A program made the position numbers and the translations under genes. A stretch of 64,000 bases of DNA from Marinobacter vulgaris (lineage in GTDB: Bacteria; Pseudomonadota; Gammaproteobacteria; Pseudomonadales; Oleiphilaceae). The stretch lies in assembly GCF_003344045.1 (NCBI RefSeq), contig NZ_QFWX01000002.1, positions 343,270 through 407,269 of the forward strand. Reading direction: 5' to 3'. Numbering within the stretch: the stretch's first letter is position 1; each line of letters starts with the position of its first letter. Shown here in pieces: positions 18,004 through 26,726 of this stretch. Below the pieces are notes generated by a model. That model saw only the letters and a program-made list of their open reading frames with translations. It was not told the origin of the DNA and did no database searches.

Positions 18004-20922
18004 TCAGCGGGCGTCCAGCTCAAAGCTGATGGTCACCGTGCCGTCTTCACCGGCACTCGCATCCCGCACCGGGTCGCGCAGGAAGAGCTGGCTTTCCGGT
18101 ACGTTGTAGTTCTCCTGCATCTGTCGGCGTAACCAGACCCCCCGGGCCGAGGCCAGGTTGCCCAGGGCCTCCGGTGGCAACTCAATATCGGTCATCAGCC
18201 TGTCTACCAGTGCCTGCTCCCACTCCGACTGGCCGATCTCGCCATCTTCGCCGGCGACCTCCTCCCGGAAAGCATCCAGAGAGGCGAGGTTATCAGAGTT
18301 GCTGTAAGCCTGCTCCAGCCGGGCGATACGCTCAGCTGGCGGGGTATTCCCGGCGATGCCCACTCGCTCGAACAGCCGCTGCTGTCTCAGCCCGCTGGCA
18401 TCGGCCTCCGGTGAAACTGCACCACGGATGTTCAGCACCAACGACGGGCGATCATTGAGCGCTTTCCCCAGCGCTTCCAGCTTGGCAGTTTCGCCCTCGG
18501 CCGGCTCAACCCGTCCGGGCTCAAAACTGATTCTGCCCAGATCCTCTCCCGACAGGCCCGCCATATCCACGATCGAACCCAGCATGCTGAACGGCGACGT
18601 GGCGGCTTTGGCTACGAGGTTGACGAAGGCGCTCATGACCACCTGTCCGATGCTGAAGTCCGGGCTTTCCAGATCACCACTGATAGGGATGTTAATATCG
18701 ATAACCCCGTCGCTGTCACTCAGCAGCGCCAGGCCGAGCTTGACCGGGGCACTGATCGCCTGGTCGCTGGGCACCGATTGCCCGAGTTCGAGACGGTTCA
18801 GGACCACACTGTTGCCGGCATCGATGGTGGTACCGGAAAATTTGTAATCCAGATCCAGGTTCAGTTTGCCACTGTCGACACCATAGCCCAGATAGCGGCC
18901 AAAGTAGGGCGACAATATGGGCAGAGAGACACTTTCCATGCTCAGCTCGAACTCACTGGTATCGTCTGTTCCCAGGGCGCCCACGGAACCATCAAGCGTC
19001 ATGCTGCCAACGTCGCCAACCCGCCCCTGGACAGACACCTTACCCTGCTGCGGGGCAACGTTGCTTAGCCCGGTTACTGAACCACGGAGCTGGTCAAAAC
19101 GGGTAGCAAAAGTGGGGTCGAGGGTGCGGTCGGTGAAGGAAACAGTTCCTTCTTCCAGCATCAACTGCCCGATGCGGAAAATAAACTCCGGCTCACTGTC
19201 ATCCGCCGCTGAATCTCCGGCGGAGTCCTCCGGTGGTGTCGACCGCACAATTCGCTGCAGGTTGTTGCCACCATCCTGTTCACGAACCACATTCACCGTC
19301 GGACCCGCCAGGGTAACGGTTCCGATTTCCAGACGCGCCGGCGCCACATTGTATTCCACCGGTTCCAGGCGCAGAGTCTGCCAGCCAATCAGGCGCTGAT
19401 CACTGTTCCCCAGACGCACGTCCAGCTCCGACACTTCACCGGTGCCGCTGAAGGTTCCGGTAAGAGGATCCTGCTGCTGATCCAGATCAAGATTGCCGTC
19501 CACATTCAGGCGACCATTCCGGACATCCAGATTGGCTGCTTCATTGATATAGGCGGAAAACTGGGCAAGAATGATGTCGGAACCGGCGATTCCCGCCTCC
19601 AGGGTAAACGGCGAGGGTGTCGTCTGGCCGTTGAACACCAGCCGGCCGCCACCGCCCAGGGTGGCATCGGCACTGTAGTTGACCGGATCTTCCAGTTGAT
19701 GGGAAAGCTTCCCGATCTCGATGTTGAGGTCTTTTAACGCCAGCTCGGCTTTGGTCCGCAACTGCTGGTCCTGCCAGTTTACGGAACTGTTGCCAAGCTC
19801 CACGCCAGCTACTGACCAGCGGAACGGCATATCGCTGCCTGCTGAATCGTCGGCCTGTTCCTCGCCGCTATCGTCAGTGCCTGCCTGAAATGGCGCAAGC
19901 AGATTGATCGAACCGTCCGGGTCGCGACGCAGCGACAGGTTCACAGCGTCAATAGTAACGGTTCCGGTCGACGCCTCGCGGCTGTTCAGGCCAAAGCGGA
20001 TATCATCAACCCGGATGCTGTCGGTCGTGAGCAGCTCGTCGTCACTATCCGCCAGGCCCAGGCCAAGGTTTTCCACGCTCAGCTGGCCGCCGGAGGTGGT
20101 CAGCGACAGCTCATTGTCGGCCCGTAACTCGTAATCGGTGCTCAGGGTTACGCGACCATCGCTGAGCCGGTAGGGAAGGTAGGATTTCAAAAAGTGCTGG
20201 AGCGTGGTATGAGTCACCCCGCCCATTTTGATGAAGCCTCTTGAATACAGGGGCGCAATACTGAGATCACCTTCCCATTCTATGGTCTGGCTGCCGACCG
20301 CCGCCAACAGGTAATAGTTGCTGTCGGACTCCTCCCGCGGCCAGGTGGCCAGATCATTCAACGCCAGATCCAGAGGAGTCACGCGGAAGTTTTCCTGCTC
20401 CTGCTGGCTGAAGTCGCGGAATAACAGTTCGCCACCGGCTACCCTGACACGATCGAATTGCAGACGGATGGGCTCTTCCGATGCGCCCTCATCCTCGGCC
20501 GGGGCCTCTGCCGCAGCGTTGTTCGCCTGCCAGTCCTCTGCAAAGTTCACGCTGTAGTCGTCAAGCAGGTCCAGCCGGATGTAGGGTTCTTCCAGCTCGA
20601 TGTTCTGTAACGCAACAACACCGGTAACCAGTCGCCAGACCCCGAGGTTGGTATAGAGGCGGTCAAAGGCAAGAACCGCGTCACCATTGCTGTCATCGGC
20701 ATCGAGATCCACAATCTCGACGCTCATGACAAACGGGTTCACGCGGACGTCTCCGACTTCCGCCTGCCATCCCATGTGCTGCTCCAGCCTTTCCGGCAGG
20801 GCCCGCTCCAGCCACCAGGGCAGCGCCAGAAACCCGAGGAGGGCGTAAATCACGACCAGGACCAGAACAACGATCGAGATATTTCTGACAGACAATCGTC
20901 GTGTGCGGTTTGCGACCACCAT
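18004..20922 (-). CDS. Large AsmA-like/DUF748 envelope protein
   Basis: About 972 residues with one N-terminal membrane helix (residues 12-35) and a very long periplasmic region of repeating beta-rich segments. These include WWLERALPERLEQ, VEDIVDLDADDSNG-like and FDQLRGSVTGLSN stretches typical of DUF748/AsmA-like proteins. The C-terminal 150 residues look like an OmpA-type or ring-like domain (VLNIRGAVSPEADASGLRQQRLFERV). AsmA-like proteins are thought to move lipids between membranes. The ATG used (MVVANRTRR) has AAGGAG upstream. Confidence 0.8.
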   Translation of the reverse strand: MVVANRTRRLSVRNISIVVLVLVVIYALLGFLALPWWLERALPERLEQHMGWQAEVGDVRVNPFVMSVEIVDLDADDSNGDAVLAFDRLYTNLGVWRLVTGVVALQNIELEEPYIRLDLLDDYSVNFAEDWQANNAAAEAPAEDEGASEEPIRLQFDRVRVAGGELLFRDFSQQEQENFRVTPLDLALNDLATWPREESDSNYYLLAAVGSQTIEWEGDLSIAPLYSRGFIKMGGVTHTTLQHFLKSYLPYRLSDGRVTLSTDYELRADNELSLTTSGGQLSVENLGLGLADSDDELLTTDSIRVDDIRFGLNSREASTGTVTIDAVNLSLRRDPDGSINLLAPFQAGTDDSGEEQADDSAGSDMPFRWSVAGVELGNSSVNWQDQQLRTKAELALKDLNIEIGKLSHQLEDPVNYSADATLGGGGRLVFNGQTTPSPFTLEAGIAGSDIILAQFSAYINEAANLDVRNGRLNVDGNLDLDQQQDPLTGTFSGTGEVSELDVRLGNSDQRLIGWQTLRLEPVEYNVAPARLEIGTVTLAGPTVNVVREQDGGNNLQRIVRSTPPEDSAGDSAADDSEPEFIFRIGQLMLEEGTVSFTDRTLDPTFATRFDQLRGSVTGLSNVAPQQGKVSVQGRVGDVGSMTLDGSVGALGTDDTSEFELSMESVSLPILSPYFGRYLGYGVDSGKLNLDLDYKFSGTTIDAGNSVVLNRLELGQSVPSDQAISAPVKLGLALLSDSDGVIDINIPISGDLESPDFSIGQVVMSAFVNLVAKAATSPFSMLGSIVDMAGLSGEDLGRISFEPGRVEPAEGETAKLEALGKALNDRPSLVLNIRGAVSPEADASGLRQQRLFERVGIAGNTPPAERIARLEQAYSNSDNLASLDAFREEVAGEDGEIGQSEWEQALVDRLMTDIELPPEALGNLASARGVWLRRQMQENYNVPESQLFLRDPVRDASAGEDGTVTISFELDAR

Positions 20923-21098
20923 GTTCTCCTTGTTAATCAGCGGTGACGGGCACAAAAGGGCCCCTGTCTGATAAACAAGGATAGTCCGCAAGTAACGGTT
21001 TTGTCAGCCAGAAATACCTGTGGACTGACAAGCCCCGGTGAACCCGATATTCTGTCGTCAACGTATTGAACGACGAATTCAACAAACAGGTAACCCTG

Positions 21099-21734
21099 AT
21101 GGACATTAGCGATATGCGCCGCGACTTCGAGAGCGAAGGCCTTGACCGCGATGCTCTCGATAACAACCCGGTCATGCAGTTCCAGACGTGGTTCGGCGAT
21201 GCCCGTGAAGCCGGTATTCTCGAGCCCAATGCAATGTCATTGGCCACCACCGGCGGCGACGGCATGCCGGACATACGGACGGTGCTGCTGAAATACTTTG
21301 ATGAGTCGGGTTTCGTGTTCTACACCAATTATGGCAGCCGTAAGGCCCGGGAACTGGCCGAGAATCCGCAAGCGGCCCTGCTGTTTCCCTGGCTCACCCT
21401 TAACCGCCAGGTGCGGATACAAGGCAGGGTGGAGAAGGTCAGTAAATCCGAGTCACTGCGGTACTTCGCTTCCCGCCCCCGGGGCAGCCAGATTGGTGCC
21501 TGGGTATCGGAGCAGAGCCGGGCCATTACCTCCCGGGGGCTGCTCGAGCAGAAAGTTGCGGAGATGAAGCGACGGTTCAGCGAGGGCGAGATTCCACTGC
21601 CGGATTTCTGGGGCGGTTATCGGGTGGTCCCGGAGCGGATCGAATTCTGGCAGGGCCGGCCAAGCCGGCTTCACGACCGGTTCGAGTACGTGAAACAGGA
21701 CAACGGCTGGGCCATCGACCGGCTTCAGCCCTGA
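21099..21734 (+). CDS. pdxH: Pyridoxamine/pyridoxine 5'-phosphate oxidase
   Basis: FMN enzyme making pyridoxal 5'-phosphate, the active vitamin B6. The 211 residues cover the whole family: N-terminal MRRDFESEGLDR, the FMN-binding RTVLLKYFDESGFVFYTNYGSRKARELAENP segment, the SRPRGSQIGAWVSEQS loop and the C-terminal EFWQGRPSRLHDR signature. The start is the ATG of MDISDMRR with AACAGGT upstream; an in-frame TTG eleven codons earlier is less likely. Confidence 0.95.
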   Translation: MDISDMRRDFESEGLDRDALDNNPVMQFQTWFGDAREAGILEPNAMSLATTGGDGMPDIRTVLLKYFDESGFVFYTNYGSRKARELAENPQAALLFPWLTLNRQVRIQGRVEKVSKSESLRYFASRPRGSQIGAWVSEQSRAITSRGLLEQKVAEMKRRFSEGEIPLPDFWGGYRVVPERIEFWQGRPSRLHDRFEYVKQDNGWAIDRLQP

Positions 21735-21771
21735 TACCGCGCCACAGGCTTTAAAGCGAGCAGGAGTATCT

Positions 21772-22359
21772 ATGGATGATCATCAACGCTGCCCCTGGTG
21801 TGGCGATGACCCTGTTTACATCGAGTACCACGATAATGTCTGGGGCCGCCCCGAACACGACGATCTGGCGCTGTTCGAGAAGCTGTGCCTGGATGGCCAG
21901 CAGGCGGGGTTAAGCTGGCTTACCATCCTGAAAAAACAGCAAAATTACCGGGCAGCCTACGATCACTTCGATCCGGAATGCATCGCCCAGTACGATGAAA
22001 GCAGGGTTGAATCCCTGCTGCAGAATCGGGGCATCGTGCGCAACCGCCTGAAAGTTGAATCCATTATCCGCAACGCCCGGGGATATCTCGACCTGCAGGC
22101 GCAGGGCCACTCGTTCAGTGAGTTCCTCTGGTCGTTCGTAAATGGCGAGCCGGTACAGAACAACTGGCACCGCATTGAAGACGTGCCTGTCTACACCCCG
22201 GAAGCGGAGGCCATGTCCAGGGCGCTCAAAAAAAGCGGTTTCAACTTTGTCGGGCCCACCATTGTTTACGCGTTCATGCAGGCGGTGGGAATGGTAAATG
22301 ACCACCTGACGACCTGCCCCCAGCATACTGTCTGCCGCGCACTCGCTGGCAAGGTCTGA
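21772..22359 (+). CDS. tag: DNA-3-methyladenine glycosylase I
   Basis: Base-excision repair enzyme removing 3-methyladenine. The 195-residue protein starts with the zinc-binding CPWCGDDP, continues with YHDNVWGRPEHDDLALFEKLCLDGQQAGLSWLTIL and ends with the HTVC segment that completes the zinc site. AGGAG lies seven bases before the ATG. Confidence 0.95.
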   Translation: MDDHQRCPWCGDDPVYIEYHDNVWGRPEHDDLALFEKLCLDGQQAGLSWLTILKKQQNYRAAYDHFDPECIAQYDESRVESLLQNRGIVRNRLKVESIIRNARGYLDLQAQGHSFSEFLWSFVNGEPVQNNWHRIEDVPVYTPEAEAMSRALKKSGFNFVGPTIVYAFMQAVGMVNDHLTTCPQHTVCRALAGKV

Positions 22360-22384
22360 AACCCTGTTTGCCTGACGGTTTCAG
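22356..22384 (+). terminator. Weak hairpin after tag
   Basis: Eight-bp arms CTGAAACC / GGTTTCAG overlap the tag stop codon, with a 13-base loop. There is no T-run, so termination is uncertain. Confidence 0.35.
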
Positions 22385-22468
22385 GCCCCGGGATGATCCC
22401 AAACGCCCCTCCGCTCGTAAGTCCGTGGGTAATAAATCATTCCCGAGTCCTACTACGAGAGCAAAACG

Positions 22469-22774
22469 GTGAGACTAACCCTGGACGAACTCAGGCAAAA
22501 GCCAGATCTGACCATCGACCTTCTGGAAATCATTTCGCTGGAAGGCCAGCAGTACATGGCGAGGCTGGTTATCGACGGAGACTATTTCCTGCTGTCCGAT
22601 GCCAAAGGCAACACACGATTATTCCGCAGCAGCTGGGAGATACAGGACACCTTCGCGGTATTCAACGTTATTTCCACAGACGTGGTTCATCCCTCGGCAT
22701 ACCATGAAATGGTCGGCATGGAGCCTGCTGAGATTGAACCCATGAGAATACGGGTCCAGGGGCGCGACTCGTGA
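22469..22774 (+). CDS. Small DUF6482-like protein
   Basis: A 101-residue soluble protein starting at GTG. The pattern LxxLxIxSLEGxxYxARLxxDGxxxLLSDxxGxxxxFRS and the Tyr-His-Glu-Met near the C-terminus resemble the DUF6482 family of gammaproteobacteria, which has no known function. It overlaps the following DUF3429 gene by four bases, so the two are co-translated. Confidence 0.65.
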   Translation: MRLTLDELRQKPDLTIDLLEIISLEGQQYMARLVIDGDYFLLSDAKGNTRLFRSSWEIQDTFAVFNVISTDVVHPSAYHEMVGMEPAEIEPMRIRVQGRDS

Positions 22775-23223
22775 TTGCGGTCGCCAGACTGGCGATTGTC
22801 GTAGGTATCGCCGGACTACTGCCGTTTCTTGCGGCAATACTAGGCCTGTTCATGATGCCGGCCAAAAGTGTCGCCATTATCGGTTATTTTTACCTTTACA
22901 GTGCCGGCATCCTGGCCTTCATGGCCGGTATCTACTGGCCCCTGGCCATGCAGCTTGAAAACCGGTGCTATCCGATTTCCCCACTGGTCACCATGCTGCT
23001 CAGCCAGGTTTTCTTCATTACCGCCGGCATCGGCCTGTTGCTGCCCGTTACCGCACAGATTGTATTGTATACACTTGCCTATTTGGGACTTTACGTGGTC
23101 GATGCACGCTGGATGCGGGTGTACTGGCCGGCCTGGTATCTGAAGCTAAGGTTGGTGCTGACAGCCGTTGTGCTGCTCTGTCAGGTCGTAGCCGGCACCT
23201 GGTTTTTCATGGCGCACGGCTGA
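22771..23223 (+). CDS. DUF3429-like four-helix membrane protein
   Basis: A 150-residue hydrophobic protein with four to five helices. The central motif YPISPLVTMLLSQVFFITAG and the FYLYSAGILAFMAGIYWP segment match DUF3429 proteins. Function unknown. The start overlaps the preceding gene (GTGA). Confidence 0.75.
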   Translation: MIAVARLAIVVGIAGLLPFLAAILGLFMMPAKSVAIIGYFYLYSAGILAFMAGIYWPLAMQLENRCYPISPLVTMLLSQVFFITAGIGLLLPVTAQIVLYTLAYLGLYVVDARWMRVYWPAWYLKLRLVLTAVVLLCQVVAGTWFFMAHG

Positions 23224-23302
23224 CTTTCGAAATTTGAACACGCCTCTTTTTTTACAAAAACCCATTTCTATAGAAGCGGTCACTATGAATCGGCCATTAT
23301 TC

Positions 23303-23331
23303 AAAACTTCCGGAGCCTAGTAGCTCCGGAA
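23303..23331 (-). terminator. Terminator overlapping the sigma factor's stop codon
   Basis: On the minus strand TTCCGGAGC-TACTAG-GCTCCGGAA is followed by GTTTTG. The last three codons and the stop TAG of the sigma gene lie inside the hairpin, so terminator and coding end are the same sequence. Confidence 0.75.
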
Positions 23332-24318
23332 TACATCCTCCGGGCTTTCAACCCGGGTCCTCAGTTTCTTCAGGGCGCCTTTTTCAATCTGCCTGACCCG
23401 TTCACGGCTGATGCCCAGATGGTCGGAAATCACCTGCAGCGTTTCCGGCTCGGGCAAGCCCAGGCCGAAGCGTCTGGCCAGTACATCTTTTTCCCGGGAA
23501 CTCAGGTCAGCCAACAGCGCTGCCAGGGTGCGCTTGCGGTCCCGGTGCACCATCTCATGATCCGGCGCCGACTGTTCTCCGGCGCTCAGGCTGTCACCCA
23601 GGGTGACGCTTCCCTCTGTGGTCACCGGCGTATCCACGGACACTTCCATGTTTGCCAGCGCCCGCAGCTCTCCGATGCGCGATGGCGACACCTCAATTTC
23701 CTGTGCCAGCTCGCTTTGGGATGGCGTGCGGCCGAGGGTCTGGTGAAGCATCAGGGATTTTTTCTGCAGCAGGCGAATTTCATCCACCACGTTTTCAGGC
23801 GTATGCACCAGACGGGAACCCCGCTTCATGCAGCGTTTCACCTCCTCGCTGATCCACCAGTAGGCATAGGTGGAGAAACGGAATCCCTTGGTGGGGTCAA
23901 ACCGTTCCACCGCCTTGATCAGGCCAACGTTGGCGTCCTGGATCACATCCGACATAGGAATACCGCGATTGGCATAGCGCCGTGCGATATGGACCGCCAG
24001 CCGCAGATTGCTACGAATCAGCCGCTGGCGGCTGTCAGTGGCAAGCTGGTAGGCACGGCGGCAGCGGGTGGAAAACGCGCAGGCATCCCCCAGGCTCCCG
24101 ACAACTTCACGAAAGGTTTGGGGCGTGTCTTCCGGCAGGTCCAATTCCCTGGAAATGATCCGGTAACAGAAAGACAATCTGCGGGACAGACGGCGCTCGC
24201 CTTCATTGGTCAGCAGTTCATAACGGGACGCATCCCTGAAGTACAGCCCTACAAGGGATTCCGTTTCGCCGGAGTGGGCTATGGTCGGAGACGGCCCCGG
24301 GCTCAGAAGTTCACTCAT
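23317..24318 (-). CDS. RpoS-like group 2 sigma-70 factor with altered region 2.4
   Basis: A 333-residue primary-like sigma factor. Region 1.2 (SLVGLYFRDASRYELLTNEGE), region 2 (IRSNLRLAVHIARRYANRG to TPENV), region 3 (TPSQSELAQEI) and region 4.2 (GISRERVRQIEKGALKKLR) are all present. In region 2.4, which reads the -10 element, residues 154-162 are WWISEEVKR instead of the usual WWIRQxIxR: Ser157, Glu158 and Lys161 occupy the positions of RpoD Arg436, Gln437 and Thr440. It lies 120 bp downstream of ask on the same strand and has its own AT-rich upstream region (TATAAA). Confidence 0.85.
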   Translation of the reverse strand: MSELLSPGPSPTIAHSGETESLVGLYFRDASRYELLTNEGERRLSRRLSFCYRIISRELDLPEDTPQTFREVVGSLGDACAFSTRCRRAYQLATDSRQRLIRSNLRLAVHIARRYANRGIPMSDVIQDANVGLIKAVERFDPTKGFRFSTYAYWWISEEVKRCMKRGSRLVHTPENVVDEIRLLQKKSLMLHQTLGRTPSQSELAQEIEVSPSRIGELRALANMEVSVDTPVTTEGSVTLGDSLSAGEQSAPDHEMVHRDRKRTLAALLADLSSREKDVLARRFGLGLPEPETLQVISDHLGISRERVRQIEKGALKKLRTRVESPEDVFRSY

Positions 24319-24438
24319 GGCTCAGGTTCCGGTCGTAAATTTATAAAAGATACGCGCGGAACAGTGCCATGGATTCCCGGCTACCGGGGCCACGAGGGCC
24401 CGTTGCGGCAATTACGGACAGGGCGAACCCTGCCCGGC

Positions 24439-25881
24439 TTATGCTGCGACGATGGCGTACTCGTGGTTATAGGGCTCGATCAGTACGGCGTGAAGCGCCA
24501 CGATCGTCTTCTTGTAGGCGTCTTCATCCACCACAAACTGGATATCCACCTGGCGCATGCACTGATGCAGGGCCAGAACACTGATCTCCTCATCCGCCAG
24601 CGCCTTGACCGATCGCGCCAGGATACCGGGGATCTTGATGTCACTGCCGATGGCAGAAACGATCGCGACCTTGCGGGTGTTCACTTCGGCATTGGGGAAC
24701 TCGTCTTTCAGTGCCCGGACTACCCGCTTGACGTGCTTGAGAGTGCTATCAACGTAATGGGTGATGGTGTTGGCGTTGGTATCCTTGGACACGAAACGCA
24801 CCTTGAAGCGGCCAAGCACCTCAAGAATCCGGCGATCAGAGCCGGGCTCCCCCTGCATGTCCTGGTCAAACACCTCGATGGCAAACACGCCCTTGTTGCC
24901 GGCGATGATCTCTACCTGGGGTTTCTCACTGACGTAATCACCGGTGATCAGGGTACCGGTGTGCTCCGGCTCGAAGGTGTTCATGACCCGCAGCGGAATC
25001 TCGTTCTGGCGCATACCCTTGCCGGCCCGGGGGTGGATCGCTTCCATTCCCAGATTGGCCAGCTGATCCGCCACATCGTAGTTGGTACGGCCCAGGGGTA
25101 CCACCTTGTCCGCGCCTACAATGTTGGGGTCGGCGGAGCTGAGATGGTATTCCTTGTGGATAATGGCCTCACGGGCGTTGGTGATGACCGCCACCCGGCT
25201 GAAGGTCATCTCGCTGTAGCCGCGATCGAAAGTACGCATCAGGCCTTCGCTGCACTGAGCGTAGCCGGTGACGATCGGCAGTTCGCGGGTCAGGTCCACC
25301 GCATCAAAAGCCTGCTTGAGCTTTTCATCCAGGGGCAGCAACTCGTTATCACGCCAGCCCGTCAGGTCCACGAAGCGGGCATTGATGCCTTCCTGCTGAA
25401 GCTTCAGGGCGGTGTTGAAGGCGCTGTGCGCCTCGCCGATGCCGGCCAGCATTTCCCGGACCGTCAGCAGATGTTCCTCCAGCTGGAACTGGCCATAGGA
25501 GCACAGCCGCTGCAGATCAATCAGGCAACCACGAACCCCTTCAATCCGGTCGGTAATAAACTGGTCCGCCTGCTGCTTGAGCATGGGGTCCTTGAACAGT
25601 TCGCCGTTGATGTCGGTGAGGAATTTGATCAGCTTGGTCAGGTCGTCGCCCCAGGCCCAGTCCGATTCCGCATCCGCAAACAGGGCATAAACGCCTGGTT
25701 CGCCGGTTTTCTTGTGTTCCAGCAGTTCATCGGTGACACCGCCGTAGGCGGAGACCACAAATATGCGCTGGTAGTAGTCTTCTTTTTCGCGCCCGCCAAG
25801 AATGATGTTATCGCGCACAGCCTCGTAGTTACTCATTGAGGTGCCGCCAATTTTCTCTACGGTATGGAGTTCGCTAGTCAT
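24439..25881 (-). CDS. ask: Ectoine-type aspartate kinase
   Basis: Phosphorylates aspartate, the first step to aspartate semialdehyde. The 480-residue protein begins HTVEKIGGTSMSNYEAV, lacks the extra N-terminal residues of lysine/threonine-type kinases, and has the distinctive RIFVVSAYGGVTDELLEHKKTGEPGVY and YQRIF segments of Ask_Ect enzymes found in ectoine clusters. C-terminal ACT-type regulatory sequence is present (VSAIGSDIKIPGILARSVKAL). It lies 180 bp after ectA on the same strand, with the expected ectB and ectC absent between them. Confidence 0.9.
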   Translation of the reverse strand: MTSELHTVEKIGGTSMSNYEAVRDNIILGGREKEDYYQRIFVVSAYGGVTDELLEHKKTGEPGVYALFADAESDWAWGDDLTKLIKFLTDINGELFKDPMLKQQADQFITDRIEGVRGCLIDLQRLCSYGQFQLEEHLLTVREMLAGIGEAHSAFNTALKLQQEGINARFVDLTGWRDNELLPLDEKLKQAFDAVDLTRELPIVTGYAQCSEGLMRTFDRGYSEMTFSRVAVITNAREAIIHKEYHLSSADPNIVGADKVVPLGRTNYDVADQLANLGMEAIHPRAGKGMRQNEIPLRVMNTFEPEHTGTLITGDYVSEKPQVEIIAGNKGVFAIEVFDQDMQGEPGSDRRILEVLGRFKVRFVSKDTNANTITHYVDSTLKHVKRVVRALKDEFPNAEVNTRKVAIVSAIGSDIKIPGILARSVKALADEEISVLALHQCMRQVDIQFVVDEDAYKKTIVALHAVLIEPYNHEYAIVAA

Positions 25882-25932
25882 AGTGTTACCGTCGTTATCC
25901 TGCAGAATGAATTTGGGAGAATGGCAGATGCC

Positions 25933-26007
25933 TCAGGAGGCCTTGCTCATTCCTTCCTGCATGATTTCATCCACGCTTTGAGCTGGAAGTTTAGCACCTT
26001 TGTGCAT
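25933..26007 (-). CDS. Possible 24-residue ORF or gene remnant between ectA and ask
   Basis: In the ectA-ask gap, one minus-strand frame is open for about 39 codons before its TGA at 25935-25933. From an internal ATG it would encode a 24-residue peptide beginning MHKGAKLPAQ and ending EGMSKAS. The composition looks coding (LPDAADDQRG precedes the ATG). It could be a small gene or the degraded 3' end of a lost gene such as ectC. No family was recognised. Confidence 0.3.
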   Translation of the reverse strand: MHKGAKLPAQSVDEIMQEGMSKAS

Positions 26008-26061
26008 ATTCCCCCGCTGGTCGTCTGCGGCATCAGGCAGTTGGTCACTTCGTCAAGGCTG

Positions 26062-26577
26062 TTAAGCCGGCTTTGTAAAGGGCCCGATGCGGAGCAGGAA
26101 TTCCGAGTCGTGCTTGCCGCCAAAGTGGATGTCTTTCTCAAAGTGCTCGTGATAGGTGAGTTCAGCACCCATGTCCCGGGCAAAAGACCGGAACAGCGCC
26201 CAGGAAGCCTCGTTGTCTTCGGTGATGGTGGTTTCCATATGGGTCACGTCTTTGCACGCGTCCCGGGCCACGATCGCCTTCAGCATCCGCTTGGCCAGAC
26301 CCTGCCCACGACCTTTTTCGTGAACCGCGACCTGCCAGACAAACACGGTTTCGGGCTGCTGGGGGGGAATGTACCCGGAAATAAAGCCGACCAGATCGCC
26401 GTCTATCTCCGCCGCCACGCCGGTTTCGGCAAAGTGGCTGCACTGCAGGAGGTTGCAGTAGATCGAGTTGGGGTCCAGAGGTGGGCACTCTGCCACGAGC
26501 TGGTGAAGCCTGTAGCCATCATCCTTGACCGGTGTGCGAAGGTTGATGGCGGTGATATTCGAGCCTTCTGATGTCAT
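26062..26577 (-). CDS. ectA: L-2,4-diaminobutyrate acetyltransferase
   Basis: GNAT-fold enzyme that makes N-gamma-acetyl-diaminobutyrate, the second dedicated step of ectoine synthesis. The 171-residue protein shows all family blocks: NLRTPVKDDGYRLHQLV, PLDPNSIYCNLLQCSHF, the acetyl-CoA loop VHEKGRGQGLAKRML, and METTITEDNEASWALF. The start is the ATG of MTSEGSN; the longer frame begins with TTG. A good sigma-70 promoter precedes it. Diaminobutyrate must come from an EctB encoded elsewhere, since only ask follows. Confidence 0.93.
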   Translation of the reverse strand: MTSEGSNITAINLRTPVKDDGYRLHQLVAECPPLDPNSIYCNLLQCSHFAETGVAAEIDGDLVGFISGYIPPQQPETVFVWQVAVHEKGRGQGLAKRMLKAIVARDACKDVTHMETTITEDNEASWALFRSFARDMGAELTYHEHFEKDIHFGGKHDSEFLLRIGPFTKPA

Positions 26578-26612
26578 AACGTGATCGATCCGCCTCAAAA
26601 AGTTAGCGCTAA

Positions 26613-26640
26613 ATTATATAGACCACAAAATATATTTCAA
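26613..26640 (-). promoter_or_regulatory. Sigma-70 promoter of ectA
   Basis: TTGAAA (26640-26635) and TATAAT (26618-26613) are 16 bp apart on the minus strand, about 40 bp before the ectA ATG. Near-consensus elements like these are typical of osmotically inducible ect promoters. Confidence 0.7.
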
Positions 26641-26726
26641 GTCAGCCTTTCCAGGGAGCACTGCCAACAGCGTGCCCCATGCTTTAATAATAGAACGGAT
26701 TATCGCCCTGGCCAGTGACAAATCGA

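Noticed and set aside
23419..25839. An 806-codon open frame on the plus strand across the sigma factor and aspartokinase genes
   Set aside because: It is antisense to two well-conserved genes and has no recognisable domain; long antisense frames are expected in GC-rich codon-biased DNA.
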